Shown one piece after another: positions 23,928-32,619 of a DNA stretch of 36,892 nt. Source of the DNA: Rikenellaceae bacterium (GTDB lineage Bacteria; Bacteroidota; Bacteroidia; Bacteroidales; Rikenellaceae); NCBI GenBank assembly GCA_031256675.1, contig JAIRQC010000082.1:1-36892 (forward strand), written 5' to 3'. The notes under the pieces were generated by a model, which ran no database searches, had not been told where the DNA came from, and saw only the letters and a list, made by a program, of their open reading frames with translations. The first letter of the stretch is position 1; each line of letters begins with the position of its first letter. A program made the position numbers and the translations under genes.

Positions 23928-24500
23928 TTACACCAGCCCTGAGAAGCCCATAAATGCCATTGCGAGGATGCCGGCGGTGATGATGGCGATAGGGAGGCCG
24001 CGCATGGCGGGTGGTACATCTTCGAGTTCGAGGCTCTCGCGGATACCGGCAAAGATCGTCAGCGCGAGGGCGAAACCGATGGCCGTCGCAGTGGAATAGA
24101 CTACCGATTGCAGCAGCTCCAACTCTTTCTGCACCAGCAGCAACGCCACGCCCAGCACGGCGCAGTTGGTCGTGATGAGCGGCAGGAAAATCCCAAGCGC
24201 CTGATACAGCGGCGGGCTGACCTTCTTCAAAACCAGCTCGACCATCTGTACCAGCATCGCTATGACCAGAATGAAGACGATGGTCTGCATATACTCAATG
24301 TGCAGAGGCACAAGCACGTAGTACTGAATCAGATAGGCCGCCACCGCCGCCAGCGCCATCACGAACGTCACCGCCGCACCCATGCCAAGCGAGGTCTCCA
24401 CCCTGTTCGACACGCCGAGGAACGGACAGATGCCGAAGAACTGCGCCAACACTATGTTATTGACGAAGATAGAGCCGATTATAATCAGAACATACTCCAT
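23928..24500 (-). CDS. rnfA: Rnf complex subunit RnfA
   Basis: RnfA is one of the membrane subunits of the ion-translocating ferredoxin:NAD+ oxidoreductase. The 190-residue protein has six predicted transmembrane segments. Family motifs are FVNNIVLAQFFGICPFLGVS at the N-terminus and LPLITTNCAVLGVALL in the middle; the conserved Cys residues in these segments are cluster ligands in the RnfA/RnfE pair. It is the last gene of the nadE-rseC-rnfBCDGEA operon, 2 bp after rnfE. No clear terminator precedes the convergent rluB-type gene. Confidence 0.96.
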   Translation of the reverse strand: MEYVLIIIGSIFVNNIVLAQFFGICPFLGVSNRVETSLGMGAAVTFVMALAAVAAYLIQYYVLVPLHIEYMQTIVFILVIAMLVQMVELVLKKVSPPLYQALGIFLPLITTNCAVLGVALLLVQKELELLQSVVYSTATAIGFALALTIFAGIRESLELEDVPPAMRGLPIAIITAGILAMAFMGFSGLV

Positions 24501-24502
24501 GA

Positions 24503-25093
24503 TCAGCGGATTTTAGCCGTGAATTTGTTGAACAGCGCCAGCAGGTAGCCGAGCGCGAAAAAGGCTCCGGGGGCGAGAACGAAGATCAGAATGCCGCCGC
24601 CGGGGAAGATCTGCACGCCGAACGCCGAACCTGCGCCCAACACCTCGCGGACAAGCCCTAACAACGTGAGCGACAATGTAAATCCCACCCCGATACCCAG
24701 TCCGTCGAGGGCCGAGGCCCCCACGCCGTTCTTCGAAGCGAAAGCCTCCGCCCGTCCTAAAATGATGCAGTTGACCACGATAAGCGGCAGGAAAACCCCA
24801 AGCGCCTTGTAGAGCGACGGCACGTAGGCCTCCATGCAGAGCTGCACCACCGTGACGAACGAGGCGATGATGACGATGTAGGCCGGAATACGCACCTTGT
24901 CGGGTATCTGCCTCTTGACCAGCGAGATAACCATATTCGAAAGGGTCAGCACGAACAGCGTCGCCAGCCCCATGCCCATGCCCGTAACGGCCGAGGTGGT
25001 CGTCCCGAGCGTCGGGCACATGCCCAGCAGCAGCACGAAAGTAGGGTTCTCCTTGATGATCCCCCTGGTGAAGAGCCGCAGATTGTTATTCAT
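24503..25093 (-). CDS. rnfE: Rnf complex subunit RnfE
   Basis: This is the 196-residue membrane subunit paralogous to RnfA. It opens FTRGIIKENPTFVLLLGMCP and has LPLIVVNCIILGRAEAFASK, with a Cys in each as expected for the intramembrane iron-sulfur site. It has six membrane segments, and a C-terminal PGGGILIFVLAPGAFFALGY helix. The start overlaps the rnfG 3' end by 8 bp. Confidence 0.96.
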   Translation of the reverse strand: MNNNLRLFTRGIIKENPTFVLLLGMCPTLGTTTSAVTGMGMGLATLFVLTLSNMVISLVKRQIPDKVRIPAYIVIIASFVTVVQLCMEAYVPSLYKALGVFLPLIVVNCIILGRAEAFASKNGVGASALDGLGIGVGFTLSLTLLGLVREVLGAGSAFGVQIFPGGGILIFVLAPGAFFALGYLLALFNKFTAKIR

Positions 25094-25655
25094 TACTTAC
25101 CTGTTTTAGAGCCAGATAGGCGCGGTTGACCGCGTCGGCGTAGGCGCGCGAGGAGATGGTCGAGGCGGTGATGGCGTCCACGTCGCCGCCGTCCTTGCGC
25201 ACGGAGAGGTGGAACGTGGCGGGATTTTTGCCGCGGAACTGCACCGAGAAGTCCGACTTGCCCCGCTCGATCTTGTCGCCCAACCCCTGTGTTTCCTTGT
25301 GGCCGAGTACCTCAATATCAACTATTTCGCCGTCGGGCTTGAACCCGACCATCAGCACGACCTCGCCGCCGAAGCCCTTCCTGGAGAGCGTCTCGACGGC
25401 ATAACCGCAGACCGTGTCGCCGCTCGTGGCGGTGTAGACCTTCGCCTCTGCGCCGTCGACCACGACCGTCCGCACATTTTCTGCCGGACGGTTGTCGAAC
25501 GGCGGAAGCACCTGACGCAGCGATGTTTGACTGTTCTCGGCCTTCGCTGCGGCTATCGGCCCCGAGGTCACCCTGTAAACCACCCCCACTGCCGCCGCCG
25601 ACACGAAAGTGATGGCTAACAGCGAGAATATCATATTTTTAAGCGAACTTTTCAT
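25086..25655 (-). CDS. rnfG: Rnf complex subunit RnfG
   Basis: RnfG is a periplasmic-facing flavoprotein of the Rnf complex. Of 189 residues, about 8-29 form the N-terminal membrane anchor. The FMN-binding domain follows, with VCGYAVETLSRKGFGGEVVL and a C-terminal attachment motif TAST (residues 163-166) in DAITASTISSR, where Thr166 would carry covalent FMN. The gene lies between rnfD and rnfE with small gaps or overlaps. Confidence 0.94.
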   Translation of the reverse strand: MKSSLKNMIFSLLAITFVSAAAVGVVYRVTSGPIAAAKAENSQTSLRQVLPPFDNRPAENVRTVVVDGAEAKVYTATSGDTVCGYAVETLSRKGFGGEVVLMVGFKPDGEIVDIEVLGHKETQGLGDKIERGKSDFSVQFRGKNPATFHLSVRKDGGDVDAITASTISSRAYADAVNRAYLALKQVSNE

Positions 25656-25672
25656 GACTTATGCAAAGCGAC

Positions 25673-26632
25673 TTATGCGAAGCGACGCGGTTTGACATAT
25701 TTATTTATCAGCGGCACAAATGCGTTCATTATCAGGATCGCGAACGACATTCCCTCGGGGTAGGCGCTCCACAGGCGCAACGTCATGGTCAGCAGTCCGA
25801 TACCCACGCCGAAAACGACCATCCCGCGGCGGTTCATTGGCGAGGTGGAGTAGTCCGTTGCCATGAAAAACGCCCCAAGCATCGCCCCGCCGGTGAGCAG
25901 GTGGAACAGCGGGCTCATGTAGCTCGACGGGTCGGCCAGCCACAGCACGCCGCTCAGCAAAGCCATCGAACCCAACACCGTCGCCGGAATGTGCCACGAG
26001 ATAACACGCCTGATCATCAGGTATATGCCCCCAAGTATCAGCGCAAGCGCGGAGATCTCGCCGAACGACCCGGACTTGAACCCGAACAGCAGGTCGGCGT
26101 AGCTCAGCTGCGAGGCTAACTCGCTGATCGACAGCCCGCTTTTAAGCCCTCCCTTTATGAATCCCAGCGGCGTAGCTCCCGTAACTGCGTCTGTCACAGC
26201 AGGAAAGGTGGTCATCGCCCCCGTGAACGACAGCAGCAGGAACACGCGCCCTACCAGCGCAGGGTTGAACGGGTTGCGTCCGAGGCCGCCGAACGACATT
26301 TTGCCTACGCCGATGGCCACCAGGGCCCCTGTCGCGACCATCCACAGCGGCAGGGTCGACGGCAGGTTGAACGCCAGCAGCGTCCCGGTCACCACAGCCG
26401 ACAGGTTGCCGACGGTCAGCGGCCCGCGCAGCAGAAAGCGTTGCAGCAGCCACTCCGCCGCCACGCACGACGCGATAGATACAGCGGTGACAACCAGTAC
26501 GTTCCACCCGTAAACCCAGAACGATACCGCCAGCGCGGGCGCGAGCGCGACGAGCACGTCGAGCATCAGCCGCAGCGTATTCTCGCCGCCATAAACGTGC
26601 GGCGAGGGGGATATAACGAGTTTTTTCTCCAT
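25673..26632 (-). CDS. rnfD: Rnf complex subunit RnfD
   Basis: This membrane subunit of about 319 residues has covalent FMN. It starts MEKKLVISPSPHVYGGENTL. The FMN attachment motif is VTGATPLGFIK (Thr of TGAT). There are eight or more hydrophobic segments, and it ends near LIMNAFVPLINKYVKP. A TTG three codons upstream is also possible, but ATG 26632 has AAGGA directly upstream. The 84 bp between rnfC and rnfD is the largest gap inside the rnf part of the operon. Confidence 0.95.
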   Translation of the reverse strand: MEKKLVISPSPHVYGGENTLRLMLDVLVALAPALAVSFWVYGWNVLVVTAVSIASCVAAEWLLQRFLLRGPLTVGNLSAVVTGTLLAFNLPSTLPLWMVATGALVAIGVGKMSFGGLGRNPFNPALVGRVFLLLSFTGAMTTFPAVTDAVTGATPLGFIKGGLKSGLSISELASQLSYADLLFGFKSGSFGEISALALILGGIYLMIRRVISWHIPATVLGSMALLSGVLWLADPSSYMSPLFHLLTGGAMLGAFFMATDYSTSPMNRRGMVVFGVGIGLLTMTLRLWSAYPEGMSFAILIMNAFVPLINKYVKPRRFA

Positions 26633-26716
26633 TCCTTTCAAAAACTTGCTTTGGCGACAGTCGTCGACGCCCCGACAGCCCCGAGAGCGTCGACCGCCGC
26701 GAATGACAGGGTAACT

Positions 26717-28045
26717 TTATTTTGCATCGCGTTCGCGTTTGAGCTGTGCGACAGTGCGTTTGCCGGTGCGGATGAAATCGAGCAGCGGCAGCGAGGCGGG
26801 GCAGGTGTAGGCGCACGAACCGCATTCGATGCAGTCGAGGATGGCGCGCGGTTCGGCGTCGGCGGCACGACCCAGCCGCACCAGCTTGATCAGCAGGTAT
26901 GGCTCCAGCCCCATCGGGCAGACGCTCACGCACTTGGCGCATTTTATGCAGGAGGTTTCGGGCCGTCGCCGCGCCTCGCTGCCGCTCAATGCGAGAATGC
27001 CGGTAGTGCCCTTTGTTACAGGCGATTGCATGTTGCCGGTGGCGTAACCCATCATCGGCCCGCCGGAGATGATCTTGATCTGATCGTCGCGCAATCCGCC
27101 GCAGTGGTCTATAAGTTTTTCGAACGGCGTGCCGATGCGCACCGCGAAGTTGCCGCCGCGTGCCACGCCGCTGCCCGTGACGGTCAACCGCCTTTCGATG
27201 AGCGGCTTACGCTTCTGCACAGCCTCGTACACAGCCACCGCCGTGCCGACGTTCTGCACCACGGCCCCGACGGCTATCGGCAGCCCGCCCGACGGAACGC
27301 GACGGCCCGTAACTGCCTCTATCAGTTGCTTTTCGCCCCCCTGAGGGTAGCGCGTGCGCAGCTCCGCGACCTCCACCCTGCCTGCCGCCGCCAGCCGCAA
27401 AGCCTCAATAGCGTCGGGTTTGTTGGCCTCGACGGCGATGACCGTCCGTTCGACCCCCAGTGCGCGGGAGGCGATCGTGGCCCCGACGACGATCTCACGG
27501 CTTCGTTCGACCATCAGGCGGTGGTCGCAAGTTATGTATGGCTCGCACTCGGCCCCGTTGATTATCAGCGTGTCAGCTTTCGTGTTCGGCGGCGGCGAGA
27601 GCTTGACATGGGTCGGAAAGGTCGCCCCGCCCATCCCCACGACGCCCGCCTCGGCCACCCTCGCGACGATCTCCTCCGGCGCAAGGTCGCACTCGTGGAC
27701 AATCTCCTCGCTGCGGTCGACAGTGTCGAGCCACGTGTCGCCCTCCACCTCTATCATCACCGCCGGTGTGCGCATCCCGCGAATGTCCGTCACGTCGCCC
27801 ACCGCCGTCACCCGGCCGCTGACCGACGAGTGAACGCCAGCCGACACAAAACCGCCGCTGCGACCGATGAGCTGTCCCACGACCACCGTCTGGCCGACCT
27901 CGACGCAGGCGACGGACGGCGCGCCGATGTGCTGGGACAGGGGAATGACCGCCACCTCCGGCAGCGGAAAAGTTTCACACGGCAGGTTGCGTGTCGATTT
28001 GTTTTCGGGCGGATGGACGCCGCCTTTGCGGAATTTTTTAGCCAT
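26717..28045 (-). CDS. rnfC: Rnf complex subunit RnfC
   Basis: RnfC is the NADH/FMN-binding peripheral subunit. The 442-residue protein opens FRKGGVHPPENKSTRN, as in the family, and carries the Rossmann-like glycine segment VGMGGATFPTHVKLSPP. Two [4Fe-4S] motifs near the C-terminus read CIKCAKCVSVCPMGLEP and CIECGSCAYTCPASLP. The start overlaps the 3' end of rnfB by 8 bp, consistent with tight coupling. Confidence 0.96.
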   Translation of the reverse strand: MAKKFRKGGVHPPENKSTRNLPCETFPLPEVAVIPLSQHIGAPSVACVEVGQTVVVGQLIGRSGGFVSAGVHSSVSGRVTAVGDVTDIRGMRTPAVMIEVEGDTWLDTVDRSEEIVHECDLAPEEIVARVAEAGVVGMGGATFPTHVKLSPPPNTKADTLIINGAECEPYITCDHRLMVERSREIVVGATIASRALGVERTVIAVEANKPDAIEALRLAAAGRVEVAELRTRYPQGGEKQLIEAVTGRRVPSGGLPIAVGAVVQNVGTAVAVYEAVQKRKPLIERRLTVTGSGVARGGNFAVRIGTPFEKLIDHCGGLRDDQIKIISGGPMMGYATGNMQSPVTKGTTGILALSGSEARRRPETSCIKCAKCVSVCPMGLEPYLLIKLVRLGRAADAEPRAILDCIECGSCAYTCPASLPLLDFIRTGKRTVAQLKRERDAK

Positions 28046-28886
28046 CTTTTGTCTGTTTCAACGCCGGAAATCCTGTCTCCACGATAGCTCCGGTGGGGCA
28101 CTCGGCCACGCATTTGCGGCAGAGCCTGCATTTGTTGCTGTCGATATACGCAAGGTTGTCGGCCAGCGCGATCGCTTCGAAAGCGCAGGCTTTCACGCAC
28201 TTGCCGCAGCCGATGCAGGCCGCCGCGCAACTTTTGCGCGCCACGCCGCCCTTGTCCTTATTACGGCAAGACACGTAGACCCTCCTGTCACGGAAACCCT
28301 TGTTACGCAGCTCTATAAGCAGTTTCGGGCAGGCTTTGGCGCAGGCCCCGCAGGCGGTGCACCTCGTCTGGTCGACCTCGGGCAGGCCGGTTAATGCGTT
28401 CATGCTCAGCGCGTCGAAGTTGCACGCCGCCGCGCAGTCGCCGCCGCCCAGGCAGCCGAAAATGCAACCCGTCTGACCGCCGTAGAGCATTGCGCTCATC
28501 GCGCAGCTCGCCGCGCCGTCGTAAAGATTTGTATGCGGGCGTTTTGCGCACGATCCGCCGCAGCGTACCACGGCCGTCTGAGGCGCCTTTTCTACCGGGG
28601 CCCTGCCCAGATAGTCGGCCACATCCTTCATCGTCGCCGCGCCGCCAACGGGACAGAACAGCCCCGCAAGATCCTCGCTCGCAACGAGTTTCTCAGCAAA
28701 ATTGCGACATCCGGCAGATCCGCACCCGCCGCAGTTGGCCCCCGGCAATTTGGCCGCCACCACGTCGATGCGCTCGTCCTCCTCCACGCGGAACCGCTGC
28801 GCCACGACATACAGCAATGCCGCCGCGATCACTCCCACTGCGCAAAGTATCAGCACGGTATAGAGCAAAGTCGAATCTAAAAGCAT
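28038..28886 (-). CDS. rnfB: Rnf complex subunit RnfB
   Basis: RnfB is the ferredoxin-accepting iron-sulfur subunit. Of 282 residues, about 5-28 form an N-terminal membrane helix. The four-Cys cluster of the Fe-S domain is in GANCGGCGSAGC plus LFCPVGG. Next is a Cys-rich linker (CIFGCLGGGDCAAACNFDAL), then three ferredoxin-like blocks: CTACGACAKACP, CIGCGKCVKACAFEAI and CRLCRKCVAECPTGAI. Length is normal for the long RnfB form. It overlaps rseC by 10 bp. Confidence 0.96.
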   Translation of the reverse strand: MLLDSTLLYTVLILCAVGVIAAALLYVVAQRFRVEEDERIDVVAAKLPGANCGGCGSAGCRNFAEKLVASEDLAGLFCPVGGAATMKDVADYLGRAPVEKAPQTAVVRCGGSCAKRPHTNLYDGAASCAMSAMLYGGQTGCIFGCLGGGDCAAACNFDALSMNALTGLPEVDQTRCTACGACAKACPKLLIELRNKGFRDRRVYVSCRNKDKGGVARKSCAAACIGCGKCVKACAFEAIALADNLAYIDSNKCRLCRKCVAECPTGAIVETGFPALKQTKDG

Positions 28887-29296
28887 TTTCTTACCTTAAA
28901 TATTATGACCCGTTCGAGTCGACGACGAAAAACATAAAGCCCGATATAATAGAGCGCCACCGCGGCCAGAGCCGTTCCTCCGGCAACCAAATCGCTATGT
29001 TCCAACTCTTTAAGCCCCAGCAGCGCGACCAGCATCACGAAAAACGGCGCCACGTAGGCCCAGATCACCGCACGCACGCTCATGGCCTGCGTCATGCTCA
29101 CCACCACCTGTTCGCCAGGCGCAAAGGCCTCGGCAACCTCCGACCACGCCCTGACAGTACGCTCCTGCGTCTCGCCCATGCCGCAGATCACGCTCGCCTT
29201 ACACACGTCACATGCCCCCTCGACCGTCATCCGAACCTCCACCGCATGATCGGCCGCGCTGACAACCACGCCCTTATGCTCAACGACGCCTCGCAT
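28877..29296 (-). CDS. rseC: RseC/MucC-family (SoxR-reducing) protein
   Basis: RseC proteins are inner-membrane partners commonly encoded with Rnf/Rsx complexes. The 139-residue protein has the Cys-rich N-terminal segment (GACDVCKASVICGMG, with Cys spacing C-x2-C-x5-C). It then has a short beta part and two membrane helices (about 72-91 and 100-122). The start codon overlaps the nadE stop (TGATG). Its function here is presumably to modulate the Rnf complex or a redox sensor; no SoxR gene is in the window. Confidence 0.88.
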   Translation of the reverse strand: MRGVVEHKGVVVSAADHAVEVRMTVEGACDVCKASVICGMGETQERTVRAWSEVAEAFAPGEQVVVSMTQAMSVRAVIWAYVAPFFVMLVALLGLKELEHSDLVAGGTALAAVALYYIGLYVFRRRLERVIIFKVRKCF

Positions 29297-30867
29297 CAGA
29301 AACCGTATTTACTGGCCAGCGGCATTACGCGCCCGCGGCCAAAGGGACGGGCGGAGAGTTGGAGCGTGGGGCAGAACTGGTAACGTTTGTGCTCGTTGCG
29401 CAGGATCATCGAGTAAACTTTCTGGACGGTTTCGGCGTCGAACCCGGCGTTGATGATCTCCTCGCGGCTCTGGCCCTGGTCGACCATGCGCGAAATTATG
29501 GCGTCGAGCACGTCGTAGGGGGGCAGCAGGTCGCCGTCCTTCTGCTGAGGACGCAGCTCGGCCGAGGGCTCTTTGAGGATGATGTTCTCCGGAATGATCT
29601 CGCGCCGGCGGTTGATAAACCGGGCCAGGTCGTAGACTTCGATCTTGTAGAGGTCGCCGATGATGCTTAACGTTCCGGTGGCGTCGCCGTAGAGCGTGCC
29701 GAGGCCGAGAGCGCACTCGCTTTTGTTGGAGGTGTTGAGCAGCACGTAGTTATACTTGTTTGAGAGCGACATGATCAACATGCAGCGGATGCGCGCCTGA
29801 ATGTTCTCCTCCGTGCGGTCGAACTCCGTGCCGCCGATGACGGGTTTCATGGTGTCGACGGCGCTCGTATATATCTCGGTTATAGGCACAACGCTGTACT
29901 CGACGCGCATGCCGTCGGCCATCTGCACGGCGTCCTCCACCGAGTGGTCGCTCGAAAACTGCGATGGCATCATCAGCACCTTGATGTTCTCCGGCCCGAT
30001 AGCCTCGGCAGCCATCGCAAGCACTACGGCCGAGTCGATGCCGCCCGAAAGCCCAAGACAGGCCTTGCGGAAGCCGTTCTTGACAAAAAAATCCTTCAAT
30101 CCCAGCTTGATGGCGCGGTAGACATTATAGGTTTTGTCCTGGAAAGGCAGAGGGATCGGTTTGTTCCTGGCTGTGAGGTCGACCACAGCAAAATCCTCTT
30201 CGAAGCTCTTTAACAGCGCGATAGCCTCGCCGCGAGAGTTGAACACGGCCGACGAGCCGTCGTAGATCACGTCGCTCTGGCCGCCGATCTGGTTGACGAA
30301 AGCCAGCGGTTTGCCGTTGGTGAAGGCCGTCGAGCGCAGCCGTTCGTAACGCTGTTCGATAACGCCGCGGCAGTATGCATTTGCGTCGAGGTTCACAATC
30401 AGGTCGGCCTGTTCGCCTACGCTGAGGCCGGAGGTAAGGTCTTCGCCCACTACGACGGCTACCTTGCTGTTGTTCACCGTGATATAGTCGCATCCTCGGG
30501 ATGGCGACAGGTGCCACGACTCCTCGCGTTTGGAGATGTTCTGCTTGCCGACGTAGCGTTTGACGGCGCAGTTCTGGAGGACGGCCGCCACGCTCACCGT
30601 CTGTCGTCCGTCCTGCATGGGCAGGCCGACGATCGCCGTAAGTTCGTCGCAGTGCGAGGCAATCTCGGTGAGCGCATCCTCGCAAAGGTTCAGGAAGTCG
30701 ACCTTGTTGAGCAGGTCGAACGCAGGGGTGCCGCTGATGGCCTGTTCGGCAAAGATCACAAGATCAGCCCCATGCGTCTTGGCACGGATGATGCGGTCGA
30801 TGATGGCCGCCTTGTTCTCCTCGAAATCTCCGATCGTATAGTTGAGCTGTGCGAGCGCTATTTTCAT
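29296..30867 (-). CDS. nadE: NAD+ synthase with degenerate glutaminase domain
   Basis: NadE amidates nicotinic acid adenine dinucleotide to NAD+. The 523-residue protein has an N-terminal nitrilase-fold glutaminase domain (1-~255) and a C-terminal synthetase domain with the ATP pyrophosphatase loop LGLSGGIDSAVV. In the glutaminase domain the catalytic Glu41 (FAEQAISG) and Lys108 (VGKQNIS) are retained, but the nucleophilic Cys of the usual ICEDxW motif is Gly141 (VVVGEDL). Glutamine hydrolysis is therefore probably lost and ammonia used directly. The start is ATG 30867 (MKIALAQLNYTIGDF); the longer frame runs through the promoter. It leads the nadE-rseC-rnf operon with a 1-bp overlap into rseC. 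Confidence 0.93.
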   Translation of the reverse strand: MKIALAQLNYTIGDFEENKAAIIDRIIRAKTHGADLVIFAEQAISGTPAFDLLNKVDFLNLCEDALTEIASHCDELTAIVGLPMQDGRQTVSVAAVLQNCAVKRYVGKQNISKREESWHLSPSRGCDYITVNNSKVAVVVGEDLTSGLSVGEQADLIVNLDANAYCRGVIEQRYERLRSTAFTNGKPLAFVNQIGGQSDVIYDGSSAVFNSRGEAIALLKSFEEDFAVVDLTARNKPIPLPFQDKTYNVYRAIKLGLKDFFVKNGFRKACLGLSGGIDSAVVLAMAAEAIGPENIKVLMMPSQFSSDHSVEDAVQMADGMRVEYSVVPITEIYTSAVDTMKPVIGGTEFDRTEENIQARIRCMLIMSLSNKYNYVLLNTSNKSECALGLGTLYGDATGTLSIIGDLYKIEVYDLARFINRRREIIPENIILKEPSAELRPQQKDGDLLPPYDVLDAIISRMVDQGQSREEIINAGFDAETVQKVYSMILRNEHKRYQFCPTLQLSARPFGRGRVMPLASKYGF

Positions 30868-30912
30868 ACCGTCTGGATTTTTGGTTGGAGTCGCCGTTTT
30901 TATATATTTCGG

Positions 30913-30920
30913 CAAAGATA
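30913..30920 (-). promoter_or_regulatory. -7 element of the nadE-rseC-rnf operon
   Basis: TATCTTTG on the minus strand (plus CAAAGATA) matches TAnnTTTG and lies 45 bp before the nadE ATG. The gap to the tRNA-Phe promoter is AT-rich. No clear -33 box. Confidence 0.5.
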
Positions 30921-30980
30921 GGGATTTTAAGTCGGAGAAAAAAATATTGCAGGGTCGGCTTTGAAAAATATTGTTCAGGT

Positions 30981-31011
30981 TTTGCGAATTGAAAATATAT
31001 CTTTATCTTTG
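30981..31011 (+). promoter_or_regulatory. tRNA-Phe promoter
   Basis: TTTG (30981-30984), a 19-bp spacer and TATCTTTG (31004-31011) together match the Bacteroidetes -33/-7 consensus. It lies about 51 bp before the tRNA 5' end. This is the best promoter match in the window. Confidence 0.75.
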
Positions 31012-31062
31012 CACCGCCTTAAACAGCCGAAGGGGAGTGTTCCGGTTTTTGAGGAATGGTAT

Positions 31063-31135
<73 letters not shown>

Positions 31136-31161
31136 CAAGTAAGAAAAGCAAATTTACGTAA

Positions 31162-31194
31162 AACCCTGAATTTCAGTAGAATTCAGGGTTTTTT
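31162..31194 (+). terminator. Rho-independent terminator after tRNA-Phe
   Basis: AACCCTGAATT (31162-31172) pairs with AATTCAGGGTT (31180-31190) around a 7-nt loop, followed by a T-run to 31194 and CTTTCC. Confidence 0.88.
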
Positions 31195-31248
31195 CTTTCC
31201 CCCTGCGAAGCAAAAAAGGGCGGTTTTGAGCAACTAAAAAAGTGAAAT

Positions 31249-31286
31249 AGGTGGGATTTTTAAATCCCGCCGCTCAAGTCCCACCT
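31249..31286. repeat. Alternative inverted repeats in the integrase leader
   Basis: AGGTGGGA (31249-31256) can pair with TCCCACCT (31279-31286), or its GGGATTT part can pair with AAATCCC (31262-31268). The two hairpins are mutually exclusive and lie 90-125 bp before the integrase ATG. They could be integrase arm sites or an RNA switch; no T-run follows. Confidence 0.5.
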
Positions 31287-31374
31287 AAACGATTATTTTG
31301 CACTGAAACACAGCATTTTGCGCAGCAATACTGTCGGTTCGATTTCATAATTTTACAAACAAAAAATTACGATT

Positions 31375-32604
31375 ATGAAACGAAATTCATTCAGTGTGTT
31401 TTTCTTTATCAAGAAAACCAAACTTCTCAGTAATGGAGAAGCTCCGATTCGATTGAGAATCAAAGTAAACGGTATTGCCGTAGAGTCCCAAATCAAACGC
31501 AGTGTCCCACCCAATCAGTGGGATCAAGTCACCGAATCATCCAAAGGGCGCGACAGAAAGGCGTCGGAACTCAATGAGTACATCCGAATGTTAAAGCTGA
31601 AAGCGTTGACTATACATCGCGACTTGGAGATGAGTGGGAAATTCTTTACTGCCCGCCTCATCATGAATACGCTCTATGGCGCGGAAGATAACAAGAGAAC
31701 GCTGCTAAGTGTATTCCGAAAGCATAACGATGATTGCCGGAAACTGATCGGCATCGACTATGTAAAAATCACAATCACCCGGTTCGACAACTGCTGCAAA
31801 TATCTCGGTGTGCTGATTCAACAAAAGTTTGGAAAGGAAGATATTTATCTCAACGAGATTGACAGCGAATTTGTACGTGACTTTGAGATGTTTCTGAAAG
31901 TCGAGCGTGGCTGCCAGCAGAACACTGTTATCCGCTACATGAAATGCTTCAAGAAGATTGTCAACCTCGCCATTGCCAAAGAGTGGATGAATCATAACCC
32001 ATTTGCAGGTATTAAATTTCAGGCAAAAGAGGTTATTAAAGAGGTGCTGACCAAAGAAGAGATAGAGCGGATTATGGTCAAGCAATTCGATATGCCGCAT
32101 CTTGAATACGTCCGTGATGTTTTTATCTTCTGTGTTTTCAGCGGATTGGCTTACATTGATGTGAATAATCTTCGGGCAGAACACATTACCAAAGACAACA
32201 ACGGCGACATTTGGATACGAAAGGCTCGTGAGAAGACTGATAATATGTGCAACATCCCACTATTGAAAATCCCGCAGGCAATTCTTGAGAAATATAAAGA
32301 CCATCCTATTCGTCAAAAAACGGGTGCGCTACTGCCCGTGACGAGCAATCAAAAGATGAATAGTTATTTGAAAGAAATTGCCACAAGGTGTGATATTAAG
32401 AAGAACCTTACAACTCACACAGCCCGCCATACAGCGGCTTCGGTGGTATTTTTAGCCAATGGCGTTTCGATGGAAAATGTTGCTAAAATGCTTGGGCACG
32501 CTGATATCCGGATGACTCAACACTACGCTAAGGTAATGGATTCGAGCATCAAACGAGATATGGCGGGAGTTGATACTTGTTTTGCTGATATGGCTATTAT
32601 GTAA
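31375..32604 (+). CDS. int: Tyrosine recombinase (integrase) of a CTnDOT/NBU-type element
   Basis: This integrase of 409 residues has an N-terminal arm-binding domain (FSVFFFIKKTKL..., typical of Bacteroidetes integrases), a SAM-like core-binding domain (about 105-205) and a catalytic domain (about 220-400). The catalytic domain has HTARHT (His-x-x-Arg box), LGHADIRMTQHYAKV (with the nucleophile Tyr) and an upstream Lys. The first catalytic Arg is replaced in FSGLAYIDVNNL, as is known for the IntDOT group. The gene is AT-richer than the chromosome. It sits 240 bp downstream of tRNA-Phe and points into the element. Confidence 0.93.
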   Translation: MKRNSFSVFFFIKKTKLLSNGEAPIRLRIKVNGIAVESQIKRSVPPNQWDQVTESSKGRDRKASELNEYIRMLKLKALTIHRDLEMSGKFFTARLIMNTLYGAEDNKRTLLSVFRKHNDDCRKLIGIDYVKITITRFDNCCKYLGVLIQQKFGKEDIYLNEIDSEFVRDFEMFLKVERGCQQNTVIRYMKCFKKIVNLAIAKEWMNHNPFAGIKFQAKEVIKEVLTKEEIERIMVKQFDMPHLEYVRDVFIFCVFSGLAYIDVNNLRAEHITKDNNGDIWIRKAREKTDNMCNIPLLKIPQAILEKYKDHPIRQKTGALLPVTSNQKMNSYLKEIATRCDIKKNLTTHTARHTAASVVFLANGVSMENVAKMLGHADIRMTQHYAKVMDSSIKRDMAGVDTCFADMAIM

Positions 32605-32619
32605 TAAAAGTCAAGGCGG

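Noticed and set aside
31335-31346. Second attachment core: GTTCGATT in the integrase leader resembles the tRNA T loop
   Set aside because: Only 8 bases shared; too short to call an att duplicate.
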